The position numbers and the translations under genes are program-made. From Methanomassiliicoccus sp. (GTDB lineage: Archaea; Thermoplasmatota; Thermoplasmata; Methanomassiliicoccales; Methanomassiliicoccaceae), in assembly GCA_012719175.1 (NCBI GenBank), contig JAAYAX010000004.1:124001-188000 (forward strand): a stretch of 64,000 nucleotides of DNA. The letters are read 5' to 3'. A model generated the notes under the pieces. That model made no database searches. It had not been told where the DNA came from and worked only from the letters and a program-made list of their open reading frames with translations. Shown piece after piece: positions 7,354 through 15,615 of the stretch; position 1 is the first letter of the stretch, and each line of letters begins with the position of its first letter.

Positions 7354-8624
7354 GCTTCTGGGGAGCAACGACCATCGGGATAGGGGCGATCATTGGTACG
7401 GGCATATTCGTCCTCGTTGGTGTGGCCTCTGGTATAGCTGGTCCGGCCGTCATAATATCGTTTATCATCGCAGGTGCAGTCGCCCTTCTTTCCGGCCTCT
7501 CTACAGCAGAGCTGTCCTCTTTCATACATGAGGCAGGTGGAAGTTACATCTATACGACCAAGGCCTTCGGCAAATTTCCAGGATTTATCGTGGGTTGGAT
7601 GAAATCCTTTGACTATATCGTGGGAGCGAGCGCGGTCAGTGTGGGGTTCGCCGCCTATTTTACCTACTTTGTAGGGATTCCAACGAGCACCGCTAACCTG
7701 GTTGTCATCGGAACCATATGGCCCATCGTCCTGATGACATTGAACCTCAAGGGCATAAAGGAAGCATCGTGGGTCAACAGCCTCCTAGTCGTCCTCAAGA
7801 TCATAGCATTGCTGATATTCATCACCACATGCGCTGTGGCCATACTCTCCAGCGGTGATTATTCAAATTATCAGCCATTCGTCCCCGAAGGCTTCTCAGG
7901 CATAATGTCCGGAGCTGCCATCATCTTTTTCGCCTTCATCGGATTCAACACCATCGCCGTCATGGCCGAAGAGATCAAGGAACCCGAAAGGAACGTTCCG
8001 CGGGCCATTCTGTTCTCATTTGCCATATGTACAGCCATCTACATCGGCGTGGCCATAGTGGCCGTAGGGGTTGTGAACTGGCAGCTCCTCGGCACATCCA
8101 GCGCGCCTTTGGAATATGCCTTAAGAACGGTCACCGATAATGTCTTCATCCTTCAGTATGTGGCGATTTCTGCCCTGTTCGCAACGACCTCGGTCATTAT
8201 GTCTTCCATTATGGGCGCGTCCCGGGCCTTGTTCGCCATGGCCCGCCAGGACGTAATACCAAGCAGGCTTGCGAAGATATCGAAACAGAATGTTCCGGCA
8301 TTGACGGTCTTACTATGCGGGATCATCATCAGCGGGATCGTTCTGTTATCAAACGGCGACCTTGAGCTACTGGCATCGATCTTCAATTTCGGTACACTAC
8401 TAACATTTTTCTTCATCAATCTGAGCTTGATAAAGCTTAGAAAGACCATGCCTGATGTACCGCGAAAGTTCAAGGTTCCCCTGTATCCCTACACGCCAGT
8501 GTTTGCCATGATAAGCTGTATCGGTATTGCATTCTACCTGAAGCCATCAGCTGTCGTCACTGCCATTTTCTTCCTGATGATAGGAATCGGAGTTTACATC
8601 TTGAATAAAAAAGTGAAAGCCTGA
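7329..8624 (+). CDS. APC-family amino acid permease
   Basis: A 431-aa integral membrane transporter of the amino acid-polyamine-organocation superfamily. The first membrane helix carries GAIIGTGIFVLVG, matching the unwound substrate-binding helix 1 of this family (GxG-type motif). About 12 hydrophobic segments follow, including IIFFAFIGFNTIAVMAEEIK, matching helix 6 and the conserved MAEEIK loop. It imports or exchanges an amino acid by proton or antiport coupling; the substrate is not predictable. It stands alone without periplasmic or ATPase partners. Confidence 0.9.
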   Translation: MEKLQRSLGFWGATTIGIGAIIGTGIFVLVGVASGIAGPAVIISFIIAGAVALLSGLSTAELSSFIHEAGGSYIYTTKAFGKFPGFIVGWMKSFDYIVGASAVSVGFAAYFTYFVGIPTSTANLVVIGTIWPIVLMTLNLKGIKEASWVNSLLVVLKIIALLIFITTCAVAILSSGDYSNYQPFVPEGFSGIMSGAAIIFFAFIGFNTIAVMAEEIKEPERNVPRAILFSFAICTAIYIGVAIVAVGVVNWQLLGTSSAPLEYALRTVTDNVFILQYVAISALFATTSVIMSSIMGASRALFAMARQDVIPSRLAKISKQNVPALTVLLCGIIISGIVLLSNGDLELLASIFNFGTLLTFFFINLSLIKLRKTMPDVPRKFKVPLYPYTPVFAMISCIGIAFYLKPSAVVTAIFFLMIGIGVYILNKKVKA

Positions 8625-8625
8625 G

Positions 8626-8947
8626 ATGGAGAATTTCCGAAGGACTTCCACCAGCTCAGCGGCAAATCCTATGTGTATGCGTCTCTGGTCACTGCAAGTA
8701 CTCCCGGGGGCTCTTGCCATGAGCGTTCGCATCGTCCACGCCCAGTGGGTCGGGGGGAGAGCATCGAAGAAGGTAGCATGGAACATTTGCCCGGCTAGAG
8801 GCACAACGGTTCAGGGCATAACTCGCCGACATGATCGAGGTGATGGATGACCCACCGGTCGGGTGAGTGGCTCGGCCGCTGGGTGGACCTCCTCAAGAAG
8901 ATGGCAGTAAGTCAGGCTGGTCCTGGCAAAAGTGATTTCCCTTGAGT
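8626..8947. other. About 320 nt with no confident gene, possibly decayed coding DNA
   Basis: Short frames such as RLGRWVDLLKKMAVSQ before a stop at about 8944 look like scraps of coding sequence. No frame has a start, a ribosome site and adequate length. No RNA gene or repeat was seen. Confidence 0.4.
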
Positions 8948-9349
8948 TCAGGGACCTTTTGCCAGCTCCTTCTTCAAGATCACCGCGTGATCGCCCAGGA
9001 ATTCAAATTTCCCGCATCCCTGTAAGTCACCGCACTGACCGCAGGAGGAGAGCCCTTTCTCCCTGGAGCAAAGTCGTATGGGGCAGTTCGGATCGCCACC
9101 CCCATTAAGGCAGCCCGAGCATCTCATCATGTTACTGACCCATACGAGGTTTTCATCGAGCAGCTTGAAGTTCACATCGCTACCTCCCGGCAGCATATGG
9201 GCCCAGCTGGGCACATCGTACCTCTTGAGGTATCCCTTCAGGTTGATCGCTGCCTCGGCCACACAGCCCTTGCCCATCTCGCAATCGCCGCACCGTATCC
9301 CGCACGGGGCCACCTGGTCCTTGACCACAGCATAATCATCAGGAAGCAT
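8948..9349 (-). CDS. Cys-rich DUF3795-like protein
   Basis: A 133-aa soluble protein with 13 cysteines: CGIRCGDCEMGKGC at the N-terminus, CSGCLNGGGDPNCPIRLC in the middle, and CGQCGDLQGC near the end. This spacing fits the DUF3795 family of small archaeal and bacterial proteins, which probably bind a metal or Fe-S cluster. No enzymatic role is established. It is monocistronic here, convergent with the permease. Confidence 0.8.
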   Translation of the reverse strand: MLPDDYAVVKDQVAPCGIRCGDCEMGKGCVAEAAINLKGYLKRYDVPSWAHMLPGGSDVNFKLLDENLVWVSNMMRCSGCLNGGGDPNCPIRLCSREKGLSSCGQCGDLQGCGKFEFLGDHAVILKKELAKGP

Positions 9350-9394
9350 ATAGGGAGAATTGTGCCGGTGAGCAGTTATAGATGTTGTTCGACC

Positions 9395-9619
9395 TCAGCC
9401 CTCGGGCATCTTGTTCTTTTCAACAGGTGAAAATGTTCGCATCATAAGGAACGCTCTTGTCTGGTTGTCCCCGCCTTCAATGCCAACATATTCATAAGCG
9501 AGGAGCTGAAATGGGAAGGGGATAAGCTCGATCCCGTCCAGTTCATGATCGATCAGCCAACGAAAAGTTTCATGGAGAGATAAGATGACCTCACCTGACC
9601 AGCCGCACGCTCTCGCCAT
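9395..9619 (-). CDS. Possible 74-aa hypothetical protein
   Basis: The frame reads VILSLHETFRWLIDHELDGI then ELIPFPFQLLAYEYVG, which looks like a real folded protein. The only ATG available (9619) overlaps the first 35 nt of the redoxin gene on the other strand, so the start is uncertain. No family recognised. Confidence 0.35.
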   Translation of the reverse strand: MARACGWSGEVILSLHETFRWLIDHELDGIELIPFPFQLLAYEYVGIEGGDNQTRAFLMMRTFSPVEKNKMPEG

Positions 9620-10172
9620 CGATGATAGGGCTCCGTCGTTCCAAGGGTTGCTGGGAGTCGACGGAAAGATGTATTCAATGTCCTCGTTCGATGATAGGAA
9701 GGTCCTGGTGATCATCTTCATGGCTAACCGCTGCACCACCAACCTGGCCTACACCGAACGGATCGAGGCGATACAGAGCGATTACAGGGACCAAGGAGTG
9801 CAGATAGTGGCCATAAACTCCGATAACGCGGACCTGCTGCCCACTGAGAGCTACCAGGAGATGATCAGGGTCGCCCATGAGCGAGGTTACTCCTTCCCGT
9901 ACCTGAAGGACGAGGACCAGACGGTCGCAAAAGACTACGGCGCCATATTGACCCTCCATGCCTTCCTGCTCGACCAGGATAGGAAGCTCAGATATCGTGG
10001 CAGGATCGACGATTCGCCCAGGCTGGCCTTCATAACGACCAGCGACCTCAGGAACGCGCTGGACGACGTGCTGGATGGAAGAACGGTCAGGGTCGCGGAG
10101 ACCAGCCCGTTCGGTTGCGCCATAGATGTGTTCGTGTCGTGCCCCTCATGCGGGAGCCGTTTCGAACTTTGA
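9585..10172 (+). CDS. Thioredoxin-like AhpC/TSA-family protein lacking the usual first Cys
   Basis: A 195-aa thioredoxin-fold protein. The order of motifs matches the redoxin family with APSFQGLLGVDGKMYS, then VAINSDN, SFPYLKDEDQTVAKDYGA, DQDRKLRYRGRIDD and a C-terminal FGCAI. The family active site (usually CNHCPY) reads ANRCTT here, so the first cysteine is lost and the second kept. An extra CPSCG pair at the C-terminus could take part in thiol exchange or bind metal. Likely a peroxiredoxin-like or thiol-disulfide protein with altered chemistry. Confidence 0.8.
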   Translation: MTSPDQPHALAIDDRAPSFQGLLGVDGKMYSMSSFDDRKVLVIIFMANRCTTNLAYTERIEAIQSDYRDQGVQIVAINSDNADLLPTESYQEMIRVAHERGYSFPYLKDEDQTVAKDYGAILTLHAFLLDQDRKLRYRGRIDDSPRLAFITTSDLRNALDDVLDGRTVRVAETSPFGCAIDVFVSCPSCGSRFEL

Positions 10173-10272
10173 TACTAACGGGCTTCTATCGTTCCACGTT
10201 ATGAGCTGTTGGGCATAAGATCTGTCCTTAAATGGGTAAGGATATCTAGACCTTCCTCCCATAGGTGAGTTC

Positions 10273-10557
10273 ATGGGCATCGTGTATGCGGTCTTCAATC
10301 ATACCAAGAAGGAGTATGTTCATCCCGAGGGGCTGCCGGTAGACCGTAGCGATCCGGTAAGCTACCCTTACTCAGCGTTCATCACCAACCTGCTGGTGAA
10401 CAGTTGGAGGCACGACCATGTGGTCATGTTCGATGACTCCGGCGACATCCAGTGCGACTGGGAGCTATCAAAGAGGTACAAGGATCGCAGCAAGGAGCTA
10501 TGGAACGAGTTCGTCACTCTGTATGGCGGCTTGCTTCCAGATATAGCACCATTGTGA
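10273..10557 (+). CDS. Hypothetical 94-aa protein
   Basis: Not assigned to a family. The frame starts MGIVYAVFNHTKKEYVHPEG and contains SWRHDHVVMFDDSGD, a pattern of conserved-looking aromatic and acidic residues typical of small soluble proteins. The upstream context GGTGAGTTC ATG gives a modest ribosome site. It is monocistronic between the redoxin and an acidic protein on the opposite strand. Confidence 0.7.
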   Translation: MGIVYAVFNHTKKEYVHPEGLPVDRSDPVSYPYSAFITNLLVNSWRHDHVVMFDDSGDIQCDWELSKRYKDRSKELWNEFVTLYGGLLPDIAPL

Positions 10558-10791
10558 TGCTTTGAGGCATGGTCGCTTGGTCTTGATATAGGTCGATCCT
10601 CCAGGAGTCCATGATCAGGAAACTGGCCAAGTGCCTGGACATAAAAGGGAACCATGCTTCTGGCTCGAAGGAATTAACTTGATATGCTTGGGGACGTGGG
10701 CAGTGCACCTCAATGGATCGCCGCAGGCCTCGTCCTCGAGCGAACTGCCCCGACCTCCATCGATAACTTATTTACGATTCTCTGAAGACAG

Positions 10792-11049
10792 CTAATCCTC
10801 CGTGTACTGGTCCTTCACAAGCTCGACCGACACGGTATCCTTATGCTCTCCCGCCTTCCTTTTCTTCTTACCACCTTCCACGGTCCCATCCCAGCCGCGC
10901 ATGAAACCTTCTTCGGTGGCCGTTATCTCATCGTTCTCGAGCATCTCATCTCTGACCTCTTCATCGTAGATGTCCTGAGGTTCTTCGCCCTCCTCGAAGA
11001 CATACTCCTCAGAATCGTCAGCTAACTTCTTGCGCTCCTTCTTTGCCAT
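10792..11049 (-). CDS. Acidic, charged 85-aa hypothetical protein
   Basis: ATG 11049 follows GAGGTGAGGGGC, which gives a better ribosome site than GTG 11058. The N-terminus is basic (AKKERKKL), followed by a strongly acidic stretch (EEYVFEEGEEPQDIYDEE) and a basic GGKKKRKAGEHK segment. Composition suggests a mostly disordered protein; no family or function can be named. Confidence 0.6.
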   Translation of the reverse strand: MAKKERKKLADDSEEYVFEEGEEPQDIYDEEVRDEMLENDEITATEEGFMRGWDGTVEGGKKKRKAGEHKDTVSVELVKDQYTED

Positions 11050-11058
11050 GCCCCTCAC

Positions 11059-11435
11059 CTCTGATCATTAGAGGAGAGCAGGGAGTAGAAATAACGAGGG
11101 TCGGACCCATCGGTTAGATTCCTAACCAAATGTTTGGAATAAAATTGTTCCCGTAGAGTAGGCCGACCACAACATGTAACTAGCTCACGAACCCCCTCTC
11201 GTTGCGTCCGGAAAGTGCCTCATCCCGAAACAGTGATGAGGGCCTCGATGATAGACGAATGTTCCGACGCTCTGCATCTCGCCATCCTAGGTGACAGAAT
11301 AGGATGAAGTCCGACATCGCCTTATGTTAATAATATATTATACTCTATAATAAAAAATAAAATAATTATCAATATCGAGTCGAAAGTAAGTATGTTATTT
11401 ATACGCTGGCGTGACTTCGTTCCGGGTAGCATGCC
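11059..11435. promoter_or_regulatory. Intergenic region with AT-rich kinase promoter
   Basis: The stretch from 11329 to 11401 is almost pure A/T (TTAATAATATATTATACTC), in sharp contrast to the GC-rich neighbours, and holds several TATA-like boxes. It precedes the histidine kinase gene. Nothing else was found in this 377-nt gap. Confidence 0.5.
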
Positions 11436-14400
11436 ATGATGGACGTCCTCTACATCGACGACGAGAAGGCGTTGCTCGATGTCTGCAAGGCTTTCCTGGA
11501 GCTTTCCGGGGACATGACCGTAGAGACCACCACATCGGTCAAGGGAGCGAGGACGCTGATGGCCGAGAAGAGATTTGACGCCATCATCTCCGACTACCAG
11601 ATGCCGGAGATGAACGGCATCGACTTCCTGAAGATCCTACGCTCGCAAGGAAATGGCATACCCTTCATCCTCTTCACCGGGAAGGGCCGTGAGGAGGTTG
11701 TCATCGAGGCCCTGAACTCCGGCGCCGACTTCTACCTGCAGAAGGGCGGGAACCCCACAGCTCAGTTCAAGGAGCTGGAGTATAAGGTCAAGGAGGCCGT
11801 CCGACGCATTCGGGCCGAGAGCGCCCTCAAGATGAACGAGGCCCGGCTGTCCAAGGCCCAGGCCATCGGACAGATCGGGAGCTGGGAGTATACCTGGAAC
11901 GGAGCGTCCGGTATGTTGTGGGGCTCGGACGAGAGCTGGCGCATCTTCGGCATGCCCCGGCCGAGCGATGGGACCATAGGGTGGTCCAAGATCGCCGAAC
12001 GCATCGTGGGGAAAGAGCGCGCCGTCCAGGCGCTGAGGGACCTTATCGACAGGGGCCCGGCCTACGACATGGAGTACCAGGTCCTGCCTGCTGATAACAG
12101 CCCACCTCGCTTCGTGAGGTCGAGCGCTGAGCTTTTGTGTGACCAGGACGGGACGCCTTCCAAGATCGTAGGCGTCATCCAGGACATCACCGTGAAGAGG
12201 CAGGTAGAGGCGCGCCTGAACCGCCTGAACAAGGAACTGATGGCCATCAAGGAGTGCAACAAGGCCATGATCAGGGCCCGGACGGAGCAGGAGCTGGTAA
12301 ACGACATCTGCCGCATCGTATGCGAGGTCGCGGGGTACAAGGTGGCGTGGATCGGCATGGCCGAGCGCGATGAACAAAGGTCGGTGCGGCCGGTGGCCTG
12401 GAGCGGCGATATCGACGATTATCTGAGGGACCTAAGGGTGAGCTGGACCGATGATGAGAACGGAAGAGGGGCCATGGGCACGGCCATCCGGACCGGGAGG
12501 TCGGTCACTATGCGGAACCTGGAAACCAACCCCCTGATGCGGCCATGGCGGGATAAGCTGCTGAAGCTGGGTTTCCGTTCCATGGTGGCCATACCTATTG
12601 TGGACTCTTCCCTTGCCTTCGGCGCCATGGGCATCTACACGGATGATCCGGAGGGCTTCACCCCCGAGGAGGTCGAGCTCCTGGAGGACATGACCGCGGA
12701 CCTCGCCTTCGGCATCCTGGGCCTGAGGGCCAAGGAGCGCCAGCTGAGAGCGGAGACGGCATTGAGGAGGAGCGAGGAGCGCTTCCGCACCCTGTTCGAG
12801 GAGGCGCCCATTGCCATCAGCATCTCCCCCGACTTCGTGAGGCGGGAGTGCAACCGGCGTTTCGTGAAGCTGTTCGGATACGATGACATCGAAGAGCTGC
12901 GGGACAAGCACATCCTCGATCTCGTCTCCCCCCGCGAGCGCCCGCATATACAGCCGGTGCTGGACCGCGAGCACCTGGGCCGGCTGGAGGAGATGACGAC
13001 CTTCGGCCTGCGGAAGGACGGAAGCGAGTTCCCCATGCACGTACTCATGACGGAGGTGGAGATCTCATCGCGCAGGGCCTTCCTGGCCTTCTTCACCGAC
13101 ATGAGCGACAGGTTCGCCATGGGATCGATGCTAAAGGAGAGCGAGGAGAAGTACCGCACCATCATCGAGCAGGCCCCTCTGGCCTTCGCCCTCATCGATG
13201 CCTCTGGAACCATCATGGAGGTGAACCCCCAGTTCTGCGACATGATGCGGTGCTCCATGGAGGACGTGCTCGGCAAGAGGCCGCAGGACCTCATGCTGCC
13301 GGACGACCAGCTCCGCATGGAGGATCAGCTGCCCGCTCTCCACGACAGAGGCTCGGGGTCCATGCAGGCCCGCCTGTTCCGTGGCGACGGCACTTTCGTG
13401 ACGGTCTCCGTTTTCGCCATTGAGCTGGCCAACGGCAGCACCATGGTCTTCATCGAGGACATCACCGAGAGGAGGGACTGGGAGAGGACACTGGGCGAGA
13501 GGGAGGAGGAGCTGCGGAAGAGCATGCAGAAGTTCCAGGCCATCTTCGAGGGGGCCGCGGTGGGCATAGTAACCGCGGACCTGGAAGGGAGGCCAGTTGA
13601 ATTCAACGACAGGTTCGTCCAGATCACCGGATTCTCTCCCCAGGAGCTTATGGGGATGAGAACCGCAGACCACGCTCACCCCGAGGACGCCTCCGTGGTA
13701 AGGAGTCTGTACGCCTCGCTGAAGGCCGGCGCCATAGACCACTTCGAGAAGGATGTCCGCTACGTCCGAAAGGACGGGGCGGTGGTGTGGGCGCGGCTGT
13801 ACTGCAGCATGCTGGTCGATCCCCGCGGCCGGCCGGAGAAGGTCCTGACTATCGTTGACGACGTGAACGACCGCAGGAGGATGAACGATGCGCTGCGCGT
13901 GAGCGAGGAGATGCACTCCAAGCTGGTGTCCACGATCCCGGACATCGTCATCAGGACCGACATGGACGGCACCATCGTCCTGGTGAACGATCCGGCCCTG
14001 GAGCTGAGCGGGTACGCTCGGGACGAGGTGCTTGGCCACGTCCTGTTCTCCTTCATCGCGGAGGAGGACCGGGATAGGAGCCTATACAACGCCGTGCGGA
14101 TGCTGGAGCGGAAGATCGGTCCGCAGGAGTACCATCTTGTTATGAAGGACGGAGAGAAGCTGCTGTTCGAGGCCAACGGGGACGTTCTAAGGGACGTTGA
14201 CGGGGAGCCCACGGGGCTGGTCTTCGTCTGCCGGGACCTCACCGAGCGCAGGCAGATGGAGACCAGGCTCAAGGAGGCGGACCGGAGGCTGAGCATACTT
14301 GACGGGATCACCAGGCATGACACTCTGAACAAGCTCGTGGCCCTCCAGGGGTACATCGACTTGGAGCGTCTGGGGAACAGAGAGGCCAAGAGAGCGGAGA

Positions 14401-14906
14401 GGCTGGACAACATGGAGAGAAACGTCCGCTTCCTGCGCGAGCAGGCCGACGCTACCAGGGAGTACCAGGGCATCGGAATGGGGCGACCGGAGTGGCAATC
14501 GTTGCGACAGGTCTGGTTCCGGGCGGTCCGTAATGCCGATCTGGGAAAGGTAGCGGTGGATGCTGAAGTGGAGGACGTAGAGATACTCGCTGATCCCCTG
14601 GTTTACAAGGTGTTCCATAACCTCATCGACAACTCCCTGAAGCACGGGGGGAAGGTGGACAGGATCGAGGTGCGCACCGAGAGGTCCGGATGGGACCTGA
14701 TGATCGTGTACGCGGACAATGGGAACGGCATCGCGGACAAGGAGAACCTGTTCAAGAGGGGGCACGGGACGAACCACGGCCTGGGGCTGTTCCTGAGCAG
14801 GGAGATCCTCGACATCACCGGCATGGCGATGACCGAGAATGGCGAGCTTGGCAGAGGTGTGAGGTTCCAGATCGTCGTACCCGCGAACTGCTTCAGAACG
14901 GTTTAG
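11436..14906 (+). CDS. Hybrid sensor histidine kinase (receiver, PAS repeats, GAF, HisKA/HATPase)
   Basis: A 1156-aa cytoplasmic signalling protein with no membrane segment. Residues 1-125 form a receiver domain (D8, D9, phosphoacceptor D53, K103). A PAS domain (about 135-250), a GAF domain (about 270-430) and four more PAS/PAC units follow (ending ITERRDWERTL, VNDRRRMNDAL, LTERRQMETRL and similar). The kinase core has H961 in TRHDTLNKL, the N box NLIDNSLKHGG and the G boxes DNGNGIAD and GTNHGLGLFL. The protein senses a cytosolic ligand or redox state through PAS/GAF and phosphorylates a receiver, perhaps its own. No response regulator or output gene is adjacent. Confidence 0.93.
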   Translation: MMDVLYIDDEKALLDVCKAFLELSGDMTVETTTSVKGARTLMAEKRFDAIISDYQMPEMNGIDFLKILRSQGNGIPFILFTGKGREEVVIEALNSGADFYLQKGGNPTAQFKELEYKVKEAVRRIRAESALKMNEARLSKAQAIGQIGSWEYTWNGASGMLWGSDESWRIFGMPRPSDGTIGWSKIAERIVGKERAVQALRDLIDRGPAYDMEYQVLPADNSPPRFVRSSAELLCDQDGTPSKIVGVIQDITVKRQVEARLNRLNKELMAIKECNKAMIRARTEQELVNDICRIVCEVAGYKVAWIGMAERDEQRSVRPVAWSGDIDDYLRDLRVSWTDDENGRGAMGTAIRTGRSVTMRNLETNPLMRPWRDKLLKLGFRSMVAIPIVDSSLAFGAMGIYTDDPEGFTPEEVELLEDMTADLAFGILGLRAKERQLRAETALRRSEERFRTLFEEAPIAISISPDFVRRECNRRFVKLFGYDDIEELRDKHILDLVSPRERPHIQPVLDREHLGRLEEMTTFGLRKDGSEFPMHVLMTEVEISSRRAFLAFFTDMSDRFAMGSMLKESEEKYRTIIEQAPLAFALIDASGTIMEVNPQFCDMMRCSMEDVLGKRPQDLMLPDDQLRMEDQLPALHDRGSGSMQARLFRGDGTFVTVSVFAIELANGSTMVFIEDITERRDWERTLGEREEELRKSMQKFQAIFEGAAVGIVTADLEGRPVEFNDRFVQITGFSPQELMGMRTADHAHPEDASVVRSLYASLKAGAIDHFEKDVRYVRKDGAVVWARLYCSMLVDPRGRPEKVLTIVDDVNDRRRMNDALRVSEEMHSKLVSTIPDIVIRTDMDGTIVLVNDPALELSGYARDEVLGHVLFSFIAEEDRDRSLYNAVRMLERKIGPQEYHLVMKDGEKLLFEANGDVLRDVDGEPTGLVFVCRDLTERRQMETRLKEADRRLSILDGITRHDTLNKLVALQGYIDLERLGNREAKRAERLDNMERNVRFLREQADATREYQGIGMGRPEWQSLRQVWFRAVRNADLGKVAVDAEVEDVEILADPLVYKVFHNLIDNSLKHGGKVDRIEVRTERSGWDLMIVYADNGNGIADKENLFKRGHGTNHGLGLFLSREILDITGMAMTENGELGRGVRFQIVVPANCFRTV

Positions 14907-15013
14907 CCGGTATACGTAAGTTCAAAACGAATGCAATTAATGAAGGAAAGCGCCGTGCAACGCTATCGTTCTGTAAGTGACCATTCCTCATCGCCCGTAG
15001 CCAGGATTGGGGA

Positions 15014-15511
15014 TCATCGAGAGGCTTCTGTCAGCACCATTCTGGCGAAATCCTCCGCATGGGCGAGGTCCTCGACGTTCGGCCTCCCTTTGTTCAGCCC
15101 TCCAAAGTGACGGATGAAGCTGTTAGTGTTTAGGCCGGGGCAGCTGAACTCCCCTGAGATGGAATAGCCCTTGTAGATCATCTTCTCGCGTAGGGGAGCG
15201 TGGATCTCGCCCATATATTCCTGGAAGCGCTTGCTTCCAGCGTCGCCTACCATGACCGCGCTGCTGGTAGAGAACAGGAACGCCCTCTTGGAGGTGACCG
15301 GAGGCAGCCTTTCGGCGAGTTCCAGGAGGGCCTGGTGGTGCCTACCACTGTAAATACCGGAACCCATTCCCAGGAGGTCGTAACGCGAGGCCTCTTCAGG
15401 GGTGACATCCTGCGGCGTCCTGACATCGGCATCAAGGACCCTGGCGATGACGTCCGCGACCTTCTTGGTGTTGCCGTGATGGTATGAGAGCAGGACCACT
15501 AGAACGTTCAT
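15014..15511 (-). CDS. Flavodoxin-family protein
   Basis: About 165 aa. The N-terminal SYHHGNTKKVADVIARVLDA is the phosphate-binding loop of flavodoxins (here S-Y-H-H-G-N-T). GMGSGIYSGRHHQALLEL and FLFSTSSAV correspond to the second and third FMN loops. It probably binds FMN and acts as an electron carrier or small oxidoreductase. Monocistronic, with GAGGGA just upstream of paired ATGs (15511 or 15514). Confidence 0.85.
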   Translation of the reverse strand: MNVLVVLLSYHHGNTKKVADVIARVLDADVRTPQDVTPEEASRYDLLGMGSGIYSGRHHQALLELAERLPPVTSKRAFLFSTSSAVMVGDAGSKRFQEYMGEIHAPLREKMIYKGYSISGEFSCPGLNTNSFIRHFGGLNKGRPNVEDLAHAEDFARMVLTEASR

Positions 15512-15615
15512 CATTCCCTCATTGACGGCCCATCCCCTTATCTCTTATCATGCCGCTCCGCTGGCCATCGTGCGCGGGATGACATGTCTGAATTTTTCCT
15601 GTTCAGGTATCTCGC

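Noticed and set aside
10558-10791. Possible 23-aa gene MIRKLAKCLDIKGNHASG
   Set aside because: Too short, no ribosome site and no supporting context.
13131-14039. 302-aa minus-strand frame opposite the histidine kinase
   Set aside because: Antisense of the PAS region, His- and Val-rich with no domain.
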